Shown one piece after another: positions 23,104 to 35,535 of a stretch of DNA of 64,000 nucleotides. Positions within the stretch are counted from its first letter, which is position 1; each line of letters starts with the position of its first letter. The stretch is taken from assembly GCA_018340375.1 (NCBI GenBank), contig JAFFJZ010000002.1:20602001-20666000 (forward strand), in the 5' to 3' direction. A model generated the notes under the pieces. That model was given only the letters and a program-made list of their open reading frames with translations, did not search any database and was not told where the DNA came from. The position numbers and the translations under genes were made by a program. This stretch comes from Gonatopus flavifemur. Its lineage: Eukaryota; Arthropoda; Insecta; Hymenoptera; Dryinidae.

Positions 23104-25003
23104 TTATCTCTGCCATTCATTTTTGATCATATCAGCTGCTTTTTCACCAATCATATAAATCCCTGCATTAACATGTCCATTCGGCATCGTTGGCATTATC
23201 GAAGCATCAACGATCCTCAATCCTTCGATCCCATACACTTTCAATTCTGGATCAACTACCGCATCGGGGTCTGTGTTTGGTCCCATTTTACATGTTCCGA
23301 TTTCATGATTCATCATAGACGGTAGATATTTGATAGCGCAACGCCAGTAATCGTCCGAATCAAATTCATATTTTTCACACCCGGGAACTTTCTTGTCCCA
23401 AATGGTAGAATCGTAAGCTTGAAAGGCTGCAGTTTTTGATACATTTATCGCGCGTCTTACCCCTTCCAATATAATTTCTATATCAGCTGGATGAGTTAGA
23501 AAATTTGTCTCTATGATGGGATCGTCGAAAGGATTCTTCGATTTCAATGTTAAAATGCCAACGCTACGAGGATGTTGAACTATCGGCCAAATCGACCACG
23601 CGTGTTGGAGTTCCAGAGGTTTATAAAACCCATTGTACACTTCGTCTGTTATTCTAAGAGCTCGTTTCAAAATGAGACCATTATCCGAATGCATTGAACC
23701 GGAGACGAATAATAATTCTACATCAGGTCTGCTATCTTGAGCGTACTTCGTTCTCATGAAACTTATAGCCTCCGCGCCGCCTGGGATAGAAATTGGGCCT
23801 CCTCTGTCCTTTGCGTAGCTCAAAGGTACAGCTGGATTCATGAATGTGGTTGGAAGTAAACTCAAGCTTGCATTTATTTTGAAAACTAAACCAAGGAATC
23901 CTACATGCTCGTATAAATTGTAACCAACTTTCAAGTCTTGTATAACATTGATGCCTAATTTTTCTAAATGACTCTTCGGTCCGATACCGGATAGCATCAA
24001 TAATTTCGGAGAATCTATAGTTCCAGCTGATAATATAGTTTCTTTCGTGCTACGTACTGAGTGCCATTTATTATTTTTCACGTATTCAACGCCGTAGGCT
24101 CGTTTGTTCTTGTCGATTAACACTCTCGTTACTCTTGCGCCTAATACAATATCCAAATTGGGTCTCTGAAGACCTCGAAGGTAAGCCGTGGCTGCACTGC
24201 ATCGTGCACCCTGGTCCATATTCAGTTGAAGATAAGAAAATCCCACTTGTCGTTCTCCGTTGTAGTCCAAAACTTCGTATCCTAATTCTTGACCAGCTCT
24301 GAGAAATGCTGTAGCCAGTTCGGTATGATATGGAGCATGCTCGACGCATAAATGCCCGTTTTTATTGTGATAGGTGTAGTCGATGCGACCTGAAAATATT
24401 CAAAGTAGGAATAATTTAATCAAGAGATTCAGATAATGTGAGTTTGAGATACTGTATTCTGTATATTGTACCTGGGACTTTGAATCTTTCACTTTTCTTG
24501 AAATACGGCAGTACATCTTGATAAGACCACCCTTTATTGCCGAGACCAGCCCAAATGTCATAATCCAATTTGTTCCCTCGCGTATGTATCATGTAATTCA
24601 ACACACTTGTACCACCTGTAACTCTGCCTCGTGGGAATGAACATTGTCGATTGATCATTCCTAAGCAACAGTTCTTTTGTGGCGTTACGTTGTATCCCCA
24701 GTTCTGTTTCGTGAGTTGAGCTAGAGCGCAAGCCATAGGAATTTGATTTACCAAGAGTTCTACATCGCCTGCCTCCAGTAAAAGAATTTTCCAGTCGGAG
24801 TTTTCAGACAGTCGATGGGCCAACACGGAACCTCCAGAACCAGCGCCAACAATGATGAAATCATATTCCTTATATCGAGGACTGTATACCACATTTATGC
24901 CCTCCATTGGATTCATATAACTCTTGAGGAGATCGAAAAACGATTGAGCGTTCGACGCAGAGATGATGAACAATAACAGTAATGCTCTTCCATCTTTAAA
25001 CAT
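23104..25003 (-). CDS. GMC oxidoreductase, glucose dehydrogenase-like, 605 aa
   Basis: Two exons on the minus strand, 25003-24472 and 24389-23104, joined across an 82 bp GT-AG intron (phase 1, inside the Gly178 codon); total 606 codons including TAA. Residues 1-19 form a signal peptide (LLLLFIISASNA). GAGSGG at 53-58 is the FAD dinucleotide-binding loop. GRVTGGTSVLNYMIHTRG from 126 matches GMC signature 1, preceded by the insect-type CC...C pattern. GTIDSPKLLMLSGIGP at 300-315 is signature 2. HEIGTCKMG (His539) and NGHVNAG (His583) supply the paired active-site histidines. The length is normal for the family. It is a predicted secreted or luminal flavoenzyme oxidising an alcohol or sugar; the substrate is unknown. 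TTTCAG ends 4 bases before the ATG, so a 5' UTR intron is likely. It is nested antisense in the flotillin-2 intron. Confidence 0.93.
24390..24471 (-). other. 82 bp intron of the first GMC gene
   Basis: Minus-strand donor CAG|GTACAATA and acceptor ATATTTTCAG|GT. Removing it restores the reading frame from FKVPG to RIDYTYHNKNG, a continuous GMC sequence. The second GMC gene has no intron at this place. Confidence 0.9.
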
Positions 25004-28000
25004 TGTGCTGAAATATTATTGTTTCTTTTAGCACGAGATTCAATTGTTCACGTATGGAATCAGAACATGCTTAAATCAAAACAAATTGATGTCGTAAGGA
25101 TCACCAGGCGACAGATTCTCTACTGTCCAAATTTTCAGTCACTTTGCAGTTTTACTCGATAAGTACGTGAAAAAATAGTCTCATTTTAAATGATATTTTC
25201 AAAAGATATTTGGTATAAAAAATAATTTGTTTTTAAATCTTCCAACTAGTTTTCAATTGTACGAGACATTTCAATGATTCCCAATGACAAATGATCAATA
25301 TATTTCCATTCATATTCAAATAATTTTCATTCATCTTGCGAGGCTCTACTGCATCATTTATGACAGTTTCATCCTGCAAATCCAATCTATCAATTTTTAT
25401 GATTTCAACAACACGACGCGAGGCAAAAAAATTTAGAAACTTGTTTGTCTTTATAAGAATAAAATCAAGCGGAACAAAAATATTGGTGATTTATCGATTT
25501 AGAAATATATTCGAATAAACCAGTTTCCTAAAATTCGTGGAGGAGTTTTATGAATGAAATTGAATGTTAGTGATAAATTTCATTGGAATTCATGATAATT
25601 ATTCTAAGTGTAGGAATTTTTGAAGTCTATAGGAAAGATTTTTCTCATCAATAATGAAGTTCGAGGTTATCGATCGATATAAATTCCCCTGTAGAGATGT
25701 CATTTCGACCTTGAGAACAAATTTAACTCACAACAATGATCCGGTCTCATCGAGGAAAGGGGATAACCTGTTTACATGTGTTTTTTTTTCTGATTTTCTG
25801 AAAAGAAGGAATCAGGATCGAAGAGTCCGTGTCATTCTGTCTCAGAAATATCGTTGAAAACTTCTAAAAATAATTTCAATGTCGTATTAGACATTCGAGT
25901 ACCGTTGTCCTAATGGCAAGATAAATCTTTATTATCAGTCAATGTGAGTCGGTGATTTGAACTTTAGATCAGTCACCCAGGTGAAATTCTTGCCACGGTG
26001 TTAGATGAACCAAGCAAGTTTTCAAGGTGAGCTGTTCTAGGTCATATTGATGTTTGGTCAGTTCCACATTGATGAATCAATGCGGCTGTGGGTTAATTCG
26101 TGGTGTTTGTTCGGATGATAACCATTGAAGAATGTCGAGTAATTTGAAGTAAAATTTCAACAATGTTTATCGAAGTTTGACGGAAGATTGATCAAAGTTC
26201 ATTAATTTTGAGCTTTATCGTAGAAATACAGTACTTTCCACTCATGATCTTCATAATGAATTGTAATCTGAAGTTTATTGACTGAATAAGTTCATTACAA
26301 AACTAAATCAAAAATATGTAGATTAAACTTTTCATCTTGATGTCAAAATCTATTCAAACAAAGAAAGATACATTGAGAAAAATTTTATAATATAAAAGCT
26401 CATTTCCTTCCGTCAGCCAACAACATTTAAATACTTTGAATCATAACTGTTTTCGACTCCTTATCATTTTTAACATCAGGGATAGTAAAAAAATACAAAC
26501 TGTAAAAAATATTTGCATTGATTTTGATTAAAAAAACTTTGGGAGCAATTACCATACATATTTTCGTACTGAATTTCCCACACTTGTGTTGAAATTGAAA
26601 AACACATTATCTTGAAATGGTTTTTATACCAAAATTGCTTCGAATTCTAATAGAATCTGTGATGAATTTAACACACAAAAGTATGAATTGATTGTTTCCA
26701 AGTTCTTTTTAATGTCGTATACTCTAACAACTTTTACAGTAATCATCGAAATCTTTCACTATTTCTTATAAAAGAGAAAAGTGATAAGTCACTGCGAATT
26801 AATCCCGACAATTAGATCTGGTTGTTAATTCATGAATAACCAAAACCGGCGTCGTGTTGACTGCATTCAAATTCACTTTGGCTGACTTTCGCTTCCGTCA
26901 ATAATTTGAAGTTGCTTTAAGTAAAATTTTCATAAACGCCTTCTATGTTTTTTATTTATCACTCGAAACCAACTTTCACAACTAACTACTCTTCATTAGT
27001 GTTGATAAATGATTTTTCGTGTCGCTGGCTGTCGAATAAAAATAGCACTTCATACGATAAAATTTCACTGAATTAATTTTGGACGAGACTAGATTTGCGT
27101 GAAGAAATTATAAAAGTTCTCTGTATTATTATAAAAGGTTGGCTAAAATTCTGAAGTGAAATGTATATCAATTTGCTATTTGATACAAATTGAAGAGGAA
27201 CTCTTCCGTAACAAATCATTTTCAAAGAAGATTATTCACACGATGGATTTGAATTTAGAAATGATTACTGCGTAACACTGATTTTTCTTTGTAGTAAGTT
27301 GGATTTATTTAGATATTTTTTTTAATTCATAGTATTATACATGTGCGTATAGAGAATTCAGTTATTGTTGTGATTCATTCGTTTTGTACATATAAAGTAG
27401 CGATAAATTGAAAGACGCATTGAAAGCGAAAATATGTGCGTATTAAAATTTGTCACGTCCCGCGATAAATACGTCTTGATTGCATTCAACGATCGATCAA
27501 AATTTGTGCATGTGCGCCGATAAATTTTCACTTTCATAAACTTTGCATTGTCTTGACAATACTATTATATCGAAATGAAGAATTGATAATTCTTAAAAAT
27601 TTATCTCAAAGTGTGAGTACATTTATCCTTTGATTTATCAACTGACAGTATATATTTCAAACTAATTATATTTAGTTATATTTCATTTTCCGATTCAATC
27701 AACCGAATAATGAAAAAATTCATCATCATTTGGAAAAGATTCTAAGGATTCCAATGACAAATCGTGTTATTATTTAACATTTTAAAACAAATTTCAAACT
27801 CTCAACTTATTAAATCATAATAATCTTTCTAAGAACAATCGTTCTCACCCACATTAACATATAAATTATTATTGAATAATTAATCAACATAACACGATAA
27901 AGATTTCACAAGAGAATCAAGCGCTAGATGATATGTTAGTTATGTTGTAACATTCATGTTCATCTTATGTCATACATTAAGTTTTTTCACGTTCGAATAC

Positions 28001-29065
28001 CATGCTTCCATTACAGCGAACATTTACGCTGTTAACGAATGTAGGTGTTGATATAGTTTCAATGACTAAATCCCACATAGCATCACCACTATCACTTTTC
28101 CCCTCTATATTTCTATCACATTATTATCGAACTAGTTACCTTATACAATTAACAATGTACATGATGTAAAATCACATACCGTTCTGGTAGTAAATCAAAT
28201 GAGTTCTCCACAGTTTACAAGTTGTCACAATGAAGCGGTTGGAAATTTCTCTTTTCCTGATTAGTTTAGTTTCCGAATCAATTAGTAATTATTCATCTTC
28301 ACTCTAAAAGGAAGTATTAAAAAAAACCACAAAACTCATGTGATCGTATGTATTTAATCGCGAGTTCTTTACTCTCCGTTTCGAGATCCACTGGAGAAAT
28401 GCGCTTTCTCGCGTTGTTCACGTAACACTTAAGTTGTCCCGCGTTGATCCTGTGACGACCCCTTCTTTTTAGGTTCCGTTCCATGTGGCACAGGTGTAAA
28501 TTAGATCGAAATTTATTTTTCTTTCCAACGAATACAGCTTGCTATCTTTGAATATAAACACCACAAAGCCTATAAATTTTTCCGTGTTTTTTAAACGTCA
28601 GTTTTCCACTCCACGTACACGTGAAGGAAATGAAGTCATGAAAAAGGATTCTTACAATTCTGAGGTATATCAGTTGTTCCAATATGAATTGTGTGCTGGA
28701 ATAATCCATTGTATTATTTATCTTACATTATATGCGTACATTGATAATTTCATTCAAGTCTTCTTTTCTTAACAACAAAGGTAGTTATCATGCCATTTCT
28801 GTTACTTTGGATACAAAAGATATCAAGATGATTTATCACTTGAAATTTTTGAAGCTAACCGTATATTCCATCCAATCCCTGATCGTAGAACTGAATAATC
28901 GATTTAGGGTGGATTAATTTCCTTGATTAAAAGATGACGATTGAGTGCTGGTGATTCTAGAGCTGCAAAAAATTAAAAGAGTTTTGATTGAGTTTCAAAA
29001 TATCAGCAGCATCTGTAAAATTAGTTAGAAATTCATCCCATAGGTGTTGGGTGTCAGGAAAAATA
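25004..29065. other. Upstream of the first GMC gene, no gene recognised
   Basis: The minus-strand sequence just upstream of the start codon contains a polypyrimidine-poor but usable acceptor (ATATTTCAG at 25008-25016), suggesting an unplaced 5' UTR exon somewhere in this block. The rest is AT-rich without recognisable coding or repeat structure. A relatively GC-rich patch at 28380-28480 (CTCGCGTTGTTCACGTAAC and neighbours) stands out but matches nothing I know. Confidence 0.4.
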
Positions 29066-29321
29066 TACACTGTAAAAAATGTGGGGAGTTTTCCTTCACA
29101 CGGTTGGTAGATTTCGTCCCCTCATCGCGGAGAATTGTTTTCTCATTAAAAATGAGAGATCTTTCCACCACTTTCAGGAATTATTTTGCTTTTTAGATGT
29201 TAAATCCTCTACAAACGAAGGAAAAATCCACCAAATTATGGTGAAAAATTCCCCATCTATGGAGGCACTTTGCTGCCACCATTTTTTGGTGGAAAATTCC
29301 ACAATCATTTTTCACAGTGTA
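29066..29321. mobile_element. TA-flanked MITE, CACTGTAAAAAATG family, copy 1
   Basis: It begins TACACTGTAAAAAATGTGGG and ends ATTTTTCACAGTGTA. Internal landmarks are a CATCGCGGAGAATTGTTTT block, CCACCACTTTCAGGAATTAT and GGTGAAAAATTCCCC. Three further copies lie at 31277-31488, 53321-53578 (both inverted) and 54121-54359. TA flanks are intact here. The 100-codon open frame inside is not a gene. Confidence 0.8.
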
Positions 29322-29554
29322 AGACAAATGCAACTCGTTTTTCTTATATATCATTTATATTTGAACTTCACAAGTGCATAGAGATGTTTATTCTAAAAAT
29401 GTGAATGAAATATAATACATCGCGTGGAGGGATAAATGAAAAGGGGTTTTAAGGGCCATGGAGCATCAGTAGACGGATAAAATCTGGCTACGTAGTTTTT
29501 AAACAACCAAGGAATAATCAGAAATTTGAAATATGCAGCGATAAAGTCCACTGC

Positions 29555-29827
29555 TACACTGTTAGAAAAATCTGTCTTAAACTTAACAATAATATTATGA
29601 AGTTTTTCACATAAACATTTTTTTAAATTTCATACGAAATTTTTAATGAAATTTCACATTTCCATATTAAATTTAAGAACGATTATAAAATTTAGTATGG
29701 AACCATGAAATTTAATATGAAAATATGAAATTTCATACAAAATTTCGTATGAAATTTAATAAAATGTTTATGTAAAAAACTTCATAATAGTATTGTGAAG
29801 TTGAGGACCGATTTTTCTAACAGTGTA
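29555..29827. mobile_element. TA-flanked palindrome with CACTGTTAGAAAAATC ends
   Basis: 273 bp. TACACTGTTAGAAAAATC and GATTTTTCTAACAGTGTA are perfect reverse complements, and the arms continue through TTATGAAGTTTTTCACATAA and GAAATTTCATACGAAATT words. TA flanks. A diverged relative lies at about 32810-33074, and a fragment near 60490-60540. Confidence 0.8.
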
Positions 29828-29967
29828 GGATTACATGAGAACCAAAGTGATACAAATTATTGGCATTTGTAGGTTAATACGCTTATAGTCGTTTGCATGA
29901 TTTTGAGGAATTATTTGCAGTTCCAATTTCATATTCTAACCCTCATTTTGGCAATGTACTTCATCAC

Positions 29968-30395
29968 ACGGTGAAAAATTTTGGTAACAATTTTACCGAA
30001 TGTCAATGGGAACAGGATTTACCTGAACAGTATCAGTAAAATACATTATACATATTAATGTAATAATTACCAACTACACACACCAGTGAATTCACACGTC
30101 CACCCAAGGTAAATTTACACATACATGTTAACTGTAATTTTACCAGAATGCAAGTAATTTTACATTGATATGTACATGTAATTCGATTTCACCAGTCCTG
30201 AATATTTGTAAAATTGTGGATATAATTTCATTTTACCAGTACTTAGTACTTCTAAAATTACCATCATAGCGTTCATGCGAAATTACAGGTGACATACAGG
30301 GTAAAAAGACTGCCAACATTTCAGTAGAAATGCATTTCACATGAACAGGCCAGGTAAACTTGTTGCATGTAATTTAACATGGATTTCTTACAGTG
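29968..30395. repeat. Tiled GTAAAATT / AATTTTAC patch
   Basis: Words such as GTAATTTTAC, GGTAAATTTAC, TTTTACCAG and GTAAAATT recur in both orientations at short intervals over about 430 bp, with a GGTGAAAAATTTTGG-like left end and TTCTTACAGTGC at the right end. It belongs to the same structural class as the GAGTG and GGCCCA patches. Confidence 0.5.
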
Positions 30396-30589
30396 CACTG
30401 CAGATTAAAAATTTGTGTTTATTGCTGAATTGTTCAGAAAGTGTGTAACAGAATTTTGTCCATTTCTTCAAGAACAAAATCGGCCTTAAAAGTCACTTGG
30501 ATCCAAGTAGATTTCTTCGAATCCATTCATCCCCATCACTATAAGTTCGCTTCATTATGTCTTTTCATATATATTACATTATTTTGATA

Positions 30590-30810
30590 CACAGCAAAAA
30601 GACATCCACTGTAGCAGTGAAATCTGATGTCGGTGGGTAGCACTTGCTGGAACAGGAATTTTTTTTGCTATTCCTCCTATCATACTAAAAATTTAGCAGC
30701 CTCAGCAAATAAGTTCAATAAATCATATTTTTCCGTTATTAGCCAATAATTCACTTTTCTAGCACATAGCGAAATCACATATTGTTGCCTCGTCGAGTTT
30801 TGTTTTCTCC
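30590..30810. repeat. Tiled TAGCA / TGCTA patch
   Basis: Starts CACAGCAAAAAGACATC and ends TTTTGTTTTCTCCGTGTA. AGCAGTG, TAGCA and TTTGCTA words alternate in both orientations. Word content is similar to 240-540. Confidence 0.4.
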
Positions 30811-31276
30811 GTGTATATTTATATCGTGAAATAGGGAAAGAACGATGTTACCGAAGCTTCTTTCTATCGTATACCTAAATTTTTCTAGCACGAAAATGTT
30901 GTTGCCATCATAGATGAATAGCGTGGGCATCTTTGCAAATATAAATGTTTAGTCGAGACGAGTCGTCGTGTATCGTTTGATTGGGATCAGCTAGAAATGT
31001 GACCCGCCAATTCTTTTTATATCGTGGTATTCGATAGAGTTTGGAATCTCATTGGAGTCCGGTTAAATACCATCACTTTCGCAGGCGCTAAAAGATTTCT
31101 ACGGAATTAATTAGAGGGAGTAAGATAAAATAATCCTCTATGAAATGAAACCGAAATATCAAATAATTCAACTATTCGTTTCTCAACTACAAATACATCG
31201 CGCTGAAATTCTCCCTGAAATGATTGAACAAATTTATCTTCAAAATGTTCATATTCGATAACGTATTCGGATATAT

Positions 31277-31488
31277 TGCACTGTAAAAAATGATTGTGGA
31301 ATTTTCTCGCAAAAATTGGTGGCAGCAAAGTTCCTCCCTAAGTGGGGAATTTTTTTACCATAATTCAGTGACTTTTCTCCTCAGTTATGGAGAATTTACC
31401 ACCCAAAAAATAAAATAATTCCTCAAAGTGGTGGAAAAATCCCTCATTTTTGATGGAGAAACAATTCCCCCACATTTTTTACAGTGTA
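31277..31488. mobile_element. CACTGTAAAAAATG family MITE, copy 2 (inverted)
   Basis: About 212 bp, in reverse orientation relative to 29066-29321: it begins TGCACTGTAAAAAATGATTG and ends CCACATTTTTTACAGTGTA. It shares the GTGGTGGAAAAATCC and CCATAATTCAGTGACTTTTC landmarks. Internally shortened. Confidence 0.75.
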
Positions 31489-32809
31489 CGCCAGTGAATA
31501 CTCGATTAATTCAGGCTTTGATTGTTGTGTGGATTGATCGGAGTAGGAAAATAATATGAAATGATTTATTCGTTTATTCTTTTGAGAGAGACCCGAATTT
31601 ATCAGGAGGTATACAATATCTCATTCCAAGTGAAAAATATGAATGGAGAATTTGGAAACAGCGAAATACAGTATTTTATACTCCGAGGAAACAATTTATT
31701 TAAGAAGAATGAGATTTATTTACCAAAAGCGAATATCATGTTTGTTCGAAACACAATTTTTCAATAGTTGATAAATTATTTTTTACCTGGAAGAGTTGAA
31801 AAAACATTCTTTTCATCAACTGATTGAAAGACGTGCAGCTATAAGCAACATTGAAATCAATTCTATTGAACAAAAGAATAATATTAAATTTTGAGAAAGA
31901 AATAAACATCCTTTTTCGTCGAAATGAAATGCATTCTTTTTTTGCAATTTATTTCTCCTGTTTGACATAGTAATTTCTTTCCTTTCGGAACAACACACGT
32001 GGGATAAGTGTCTTCGAAAACTGGTTAAAAGTCAGTTCTCAAATACCTGTAGATAATTATGTTCAGCGTTCATACAAGGAAAACGTATTCGCGTCTTGTT
32101 CGCATGCATTCATATTTTGTTACAATATCTTGCGTCATTCGCCAAGCTTCATTCGAAACTTGTTTCCTGGAGACACACGTGTTACGTCGTTTGAAATAGT
32201 TAAAATTCTTGAAATTCGCACAAAGAATGAAGCTTACTATGACATGTTTATAAATCCCATTCGCGGGATATTATTGAGATATTGGACTGACTTTGGTCCA
32301 ATTTGGTCCATGTTCAGTACATTCTGGCCTAAAATTGGCAAATGTTAGGAAATTAATTTAATTTGACGCTACAGGTACAATTTCCGGATGTTTTATATCA
32401 TGTTTGCAATCTGTTCTTAAAAAATACATAAATGGAATTTCAGAAATTATATTTGACTGATGTTAACGGCCCTTGATGCACACAGTAAAAAATTTTGTAA
32501 TAGAACTCAAAATCCACTCAAAATTCATGTTGAAAATCGAAACATATAAGTGTTGTCAATTGACAGATTTTCACGTAAATTTAACACTTTTTTGTTAATT
32601 TCTCACTCGAGTGGACCGTTTGGGACATGCACGTGTATCAAAAATACACAAAATTTTCTACCACATTTCGAATTGACCTACACTTACTGCAGACCAAGTT
32701 CAACATAAACTTGCATTTTTTCGTATGTTAATGAAGCGGTACTGATGCATCAATTCAATTTCTAGTTTCCTGTTTCAAAGGCATCGATGTTGAATTTTAT
32801 TCGCTCACG
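31489..32809. other. Intronic block, nothing firmly recognised
   Basis: Small open frames (31561-31767, 32130-32348) lack recognisable motifs. A possible decayed MITE lies around 32478-32690, beginning CACAGTAAAAAATTTTG and with an AAAATTTTCTACCACATT-like far end, but its boundaries are poor. Confidence 0.35.
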
Positions 32810-33074
32810 TTCACTATTAGGAAAATTATTAAATTTAAGACGAAATTCTCCATGAAATAATATATTTCCATATTGAATTCAATAATAGTTTTTGAATTGG
32901 AATATGTTCTCAAAATTAAGAAGAGAATTCTTAACATCGAGAAAAAAATTCTGAAAATTGAGAATTTATTTTATCATTTCATTCAATATTTTATTTTGAA
33001 ATTGATCAAACTGTTTATGTAAAAAACTTTCTAATGTTCTTATAAAGTTTCATGCAGATTTTTCCAACAGTGTT
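32810..33074. mobile_element. Diverged relative of the 29555 palindrome
   Basis: Begins CACTATTAGGAAAATT and ends AGATTTTTCCAACAGTG. It shares TTTATGTAAAAAACTT with 29555-29827. The arms are much more diverged, which implies an older insertion. Confidence 0.5.
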
Positions 33075-33238
33075 AATCCATGTGTTTACATTGGGGGTTC
33101 AGATTCAATCGAATATGACAGTTTTCATATTTACTGAATTAAAATGATAGATTCAATAAGTATTAATTAATTTAATTAATAAAACAGAGTTATATCTGTC
33201 ACAATGCTATCATTTATATCCCTCCCCAGACAACACAA

Positions 33239-33414
33239 TGGTCCCCGCAAAAAGTTCTGGTCATGCGACTAATAATGAGTTCAATATGAATTCAAAAGTT
33301 TTGATGAACAACTTGATGTTCAGAAAGAACTCATATCGAGACTTCATCATGAATTCTCTGGGCATTCAATACGTTTTCATTTTGAATCCATTGTTAGTCG
33401 CATAACGGGGACTA
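33239..33414. mobile_element. Inverted-repeat element with TGGTCCCCG ends
   Basis: TGGTCCCCGCAAAAAG at the left and GCATAACGGGGACTA at the right are inverted. Inside, TGCGACTAATAATGAGTTCA pairs with a TTGTTAGTCGCA-type block. A decayed relative appears at about 2185-2345. Confidence 0.5.
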
Positions 33415-34690
33415 TTTAAGAAGTCTTTGTGGATTCAAATTGATCATCTGTGCTGGCTAGATTATGAAATGAAGACAAAGCGAGTACATTAGAAATTGAA
33501 GAAATCACGATTTCAAACAATATTCATACTCATCATAGTTGAAAAACAACATTCAAATCAGTTTATTGTAAAAAGTGTATGGCATGTGAAAACAACCGAT
33601 AGAAATACGGCCAGGCATGAAATCATGGCGGAAAATAAAGAATATTATTATCACCATTCCTGACAATAAAAAGTACTACCGTGACGATTTGCAATCTCTT
33701 TCACTCAGTCGCATAACGAATAATAATGTTCTTCCTCTTATTTTCTATACTAAACTGTGTTCGGAGAACTTTTTCTTTTCTAATGAAAATCAAATGTATA
33801 GACCTAAACTACCATCTTTCCTTGTAAATATTCAATAAAACTCCAACCACGAAAGATCTTTGATTATTTCAAATTTGATTTCATAATTCAGATTCTTGTG
33901 GAATTCTCACGTTAATACGGAAGATTTCATGTACGACAATAAAAGTTTATTATTATGTATTATCAGGAAGATTCTTTAATTCGATTCCAACAGCCTTTGT
34001 AGAGTTTCGTCAATGAGTATTCTGTGGAGGAAATTCGAAATAAAATTGAACCGGAAGGATTCGAATATTTATTACAGAACTTAGGCAAATTGAGAAAGGA
34101 GCAAAAATTCGAAATTTGATTCAAGGAATATTCTCTTATCGTAATATGATATGAACCATTCTCAGTGGATTTTTTTTATAAACAAGTAAACCCTTGTAGA
34201 AAAGTTACATGAGAAAATAATAATTGCCTGTTTGTTTTCCTGAAGATAAAAAAAATACTCTCATCGTGCAAAAAATGCAGTGGTGAGAGCTGTGAGAAAG
34301 ATGCTGTGAAGAAAATCTAAAAGAACAGAGAAAACGCTATAAAAAAACATAGCAGAAGGAAGTTATGAAGAGGGAAATGCGACAAAGCACGATGGTTGAA
34401 AAAGGTGCATTTTTCTCTATCCTTTACAAAACCATGGATAGTGAATTCGACATCGATTATTATTCTTTTGAATGTGCTGAATTCAAATTTAAACATGGAG
34501 ATCCCGAAAAGTCATGGGATTACTCCGAAAATGTAGCATCACAGTGAATATTTTTCGATTCCTCAGTTGAATCTTCGAATATGAGTTGTGTTTCACGAGA
34601 AATGTTGCGTGAGTTTCTCAACCCCTAATATGTATGTACCATACAATGGGGCCTGTAGTGGTTCAACGTACGCTCCATCCTGCCAATATG
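33415..34690. other. Intronic block, nothing recognised
   Basis: AT-rich. Open frames at 33617-33838 and 34365-34547 have no recognisable features. No repeats with clear ends. Confidence 0.4.
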
Positions 34691-34764
34691 GGTCCAAATC
34701 TGGGCCAAAATTCATACACGCGTAGAAAAAATTAGCATAACAGAGTTCTCGAAAACATCTAGCT

Positions 34765-34990
34765 GAAAGTCTGGTAACAAGCTGGCGGAAGTATTGGAGC
34801 GATTTGGTAAAGACTCTCACCGAGATCTTTCCCAAATTGCTCCAACACAGTGCGACCTCTCAATAAGAACGCTCACCTTCTGTCTCTCACACGAATTATG
34901 TCAACCATACGTTGAAGAAAGAGGGTGAGTATGCTTATTGAGAGGTCGCACTGTACTTTCGCAAGCTTGCTACCAGACTTTTAGCCTCAT
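34765..34990. mobile_element. Hairpin MITE nested in a second inverted repeat
   Basis: The inner element, 34845-34955, has CAGTGCGACCTCTCAATAAG at its left and the near-perfect reverse complement TATTGAGAGGTCGCACTG at its right, about 110 bp in all. It separates two arms of an outer inverted repeat: AAGTCTGGTAACAAGCTGGC (from 34767) against CAAGCTTGCTACCAGACTTT (to about 34982). The inner element therefore probably inserted into an existing hairpin loop. Confidence 0.65.
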
Positions 34991-35026
34991 TTCTCTGAGA
35001 TCCCTATTACAGTAACTTTCCCTACG

Positions 35027-35252
35027 CGCTCTGAATTTTTAGAGTGAGATTTCACTCTTTAGGCAGCCAGAAGTGAGCTTGTCGAAAATTCGAGTGAAAT
35101 TCCCACTCTTTCAGAGTGAAAATCTAAGGTTTGAGGTTAGAAACTCACAGCCACTTCAGTTTGGAAGTGAATTTTCCGCTTTAAAAGAGTGGGGGTTCAC
35201 TCGAAACGAGTGAAAATCCCACTCGAAGCGGACTGACTTCCAGATTTAGAGA
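35027..35252. repeat. Tiled GAGTG / CACTC patch, copy 1
   Basis: GAGTG and CACTC words alternate every 10-20 bases, for example AGAGTGAGATTTCACTC, GAGTGAAATTCCCACTC and CACTCGAAACGAGTG, separated by a unique block (CTAAGGTTTGAGGTTAGAAA and following). The reverse complement of this patch, with the same unique block, occurs at about 50410-50640. Confidence 0.65.
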
Positions 35253-35331
35253 CCGGGCACGTATAGAATTGGGAGAATTTGAAGCGATTGTAGATTCAGA
35301 GAATCTTTCAAATTATCCAATGTTTAACTTA

Positions 35332-35535
35332 AGGGGGCGTCCATCAATTACGTGAGGCATTTTCGAGGATTCTTTCCTTGAAATCTTGAGATTTCGTAAG
35401 ATTTTCCGCAAATCCCTTTCTTTCTCCTAATCTCATGTGGGATTTTTCAAAATTTAAACATGATTTTACGCAATTTTACGCCGTTTTTTGCTGGAAAATC
35501 ATTATGTGATATTTGCAAAGACCCCCCCCCCTCTC
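35332..35535. mobile_element. MITE with GGGGGCGTCCAT end
   Basis: Left GGGGGCGTCCATCAATTACG and the reverse complement of the right end (CATTATGTGATATTTGCAAA, then a C-run) are similar, giving terminal inverted repeats of about 25 bp. Ends of the type GGGGGCGTCCATnAATTACG are common in insect MITEs. The C-run at 35522-35531 plus CTCTCCCCC is capable of forming a G-quadruplex on the minus strand. Confidence 0.5.
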
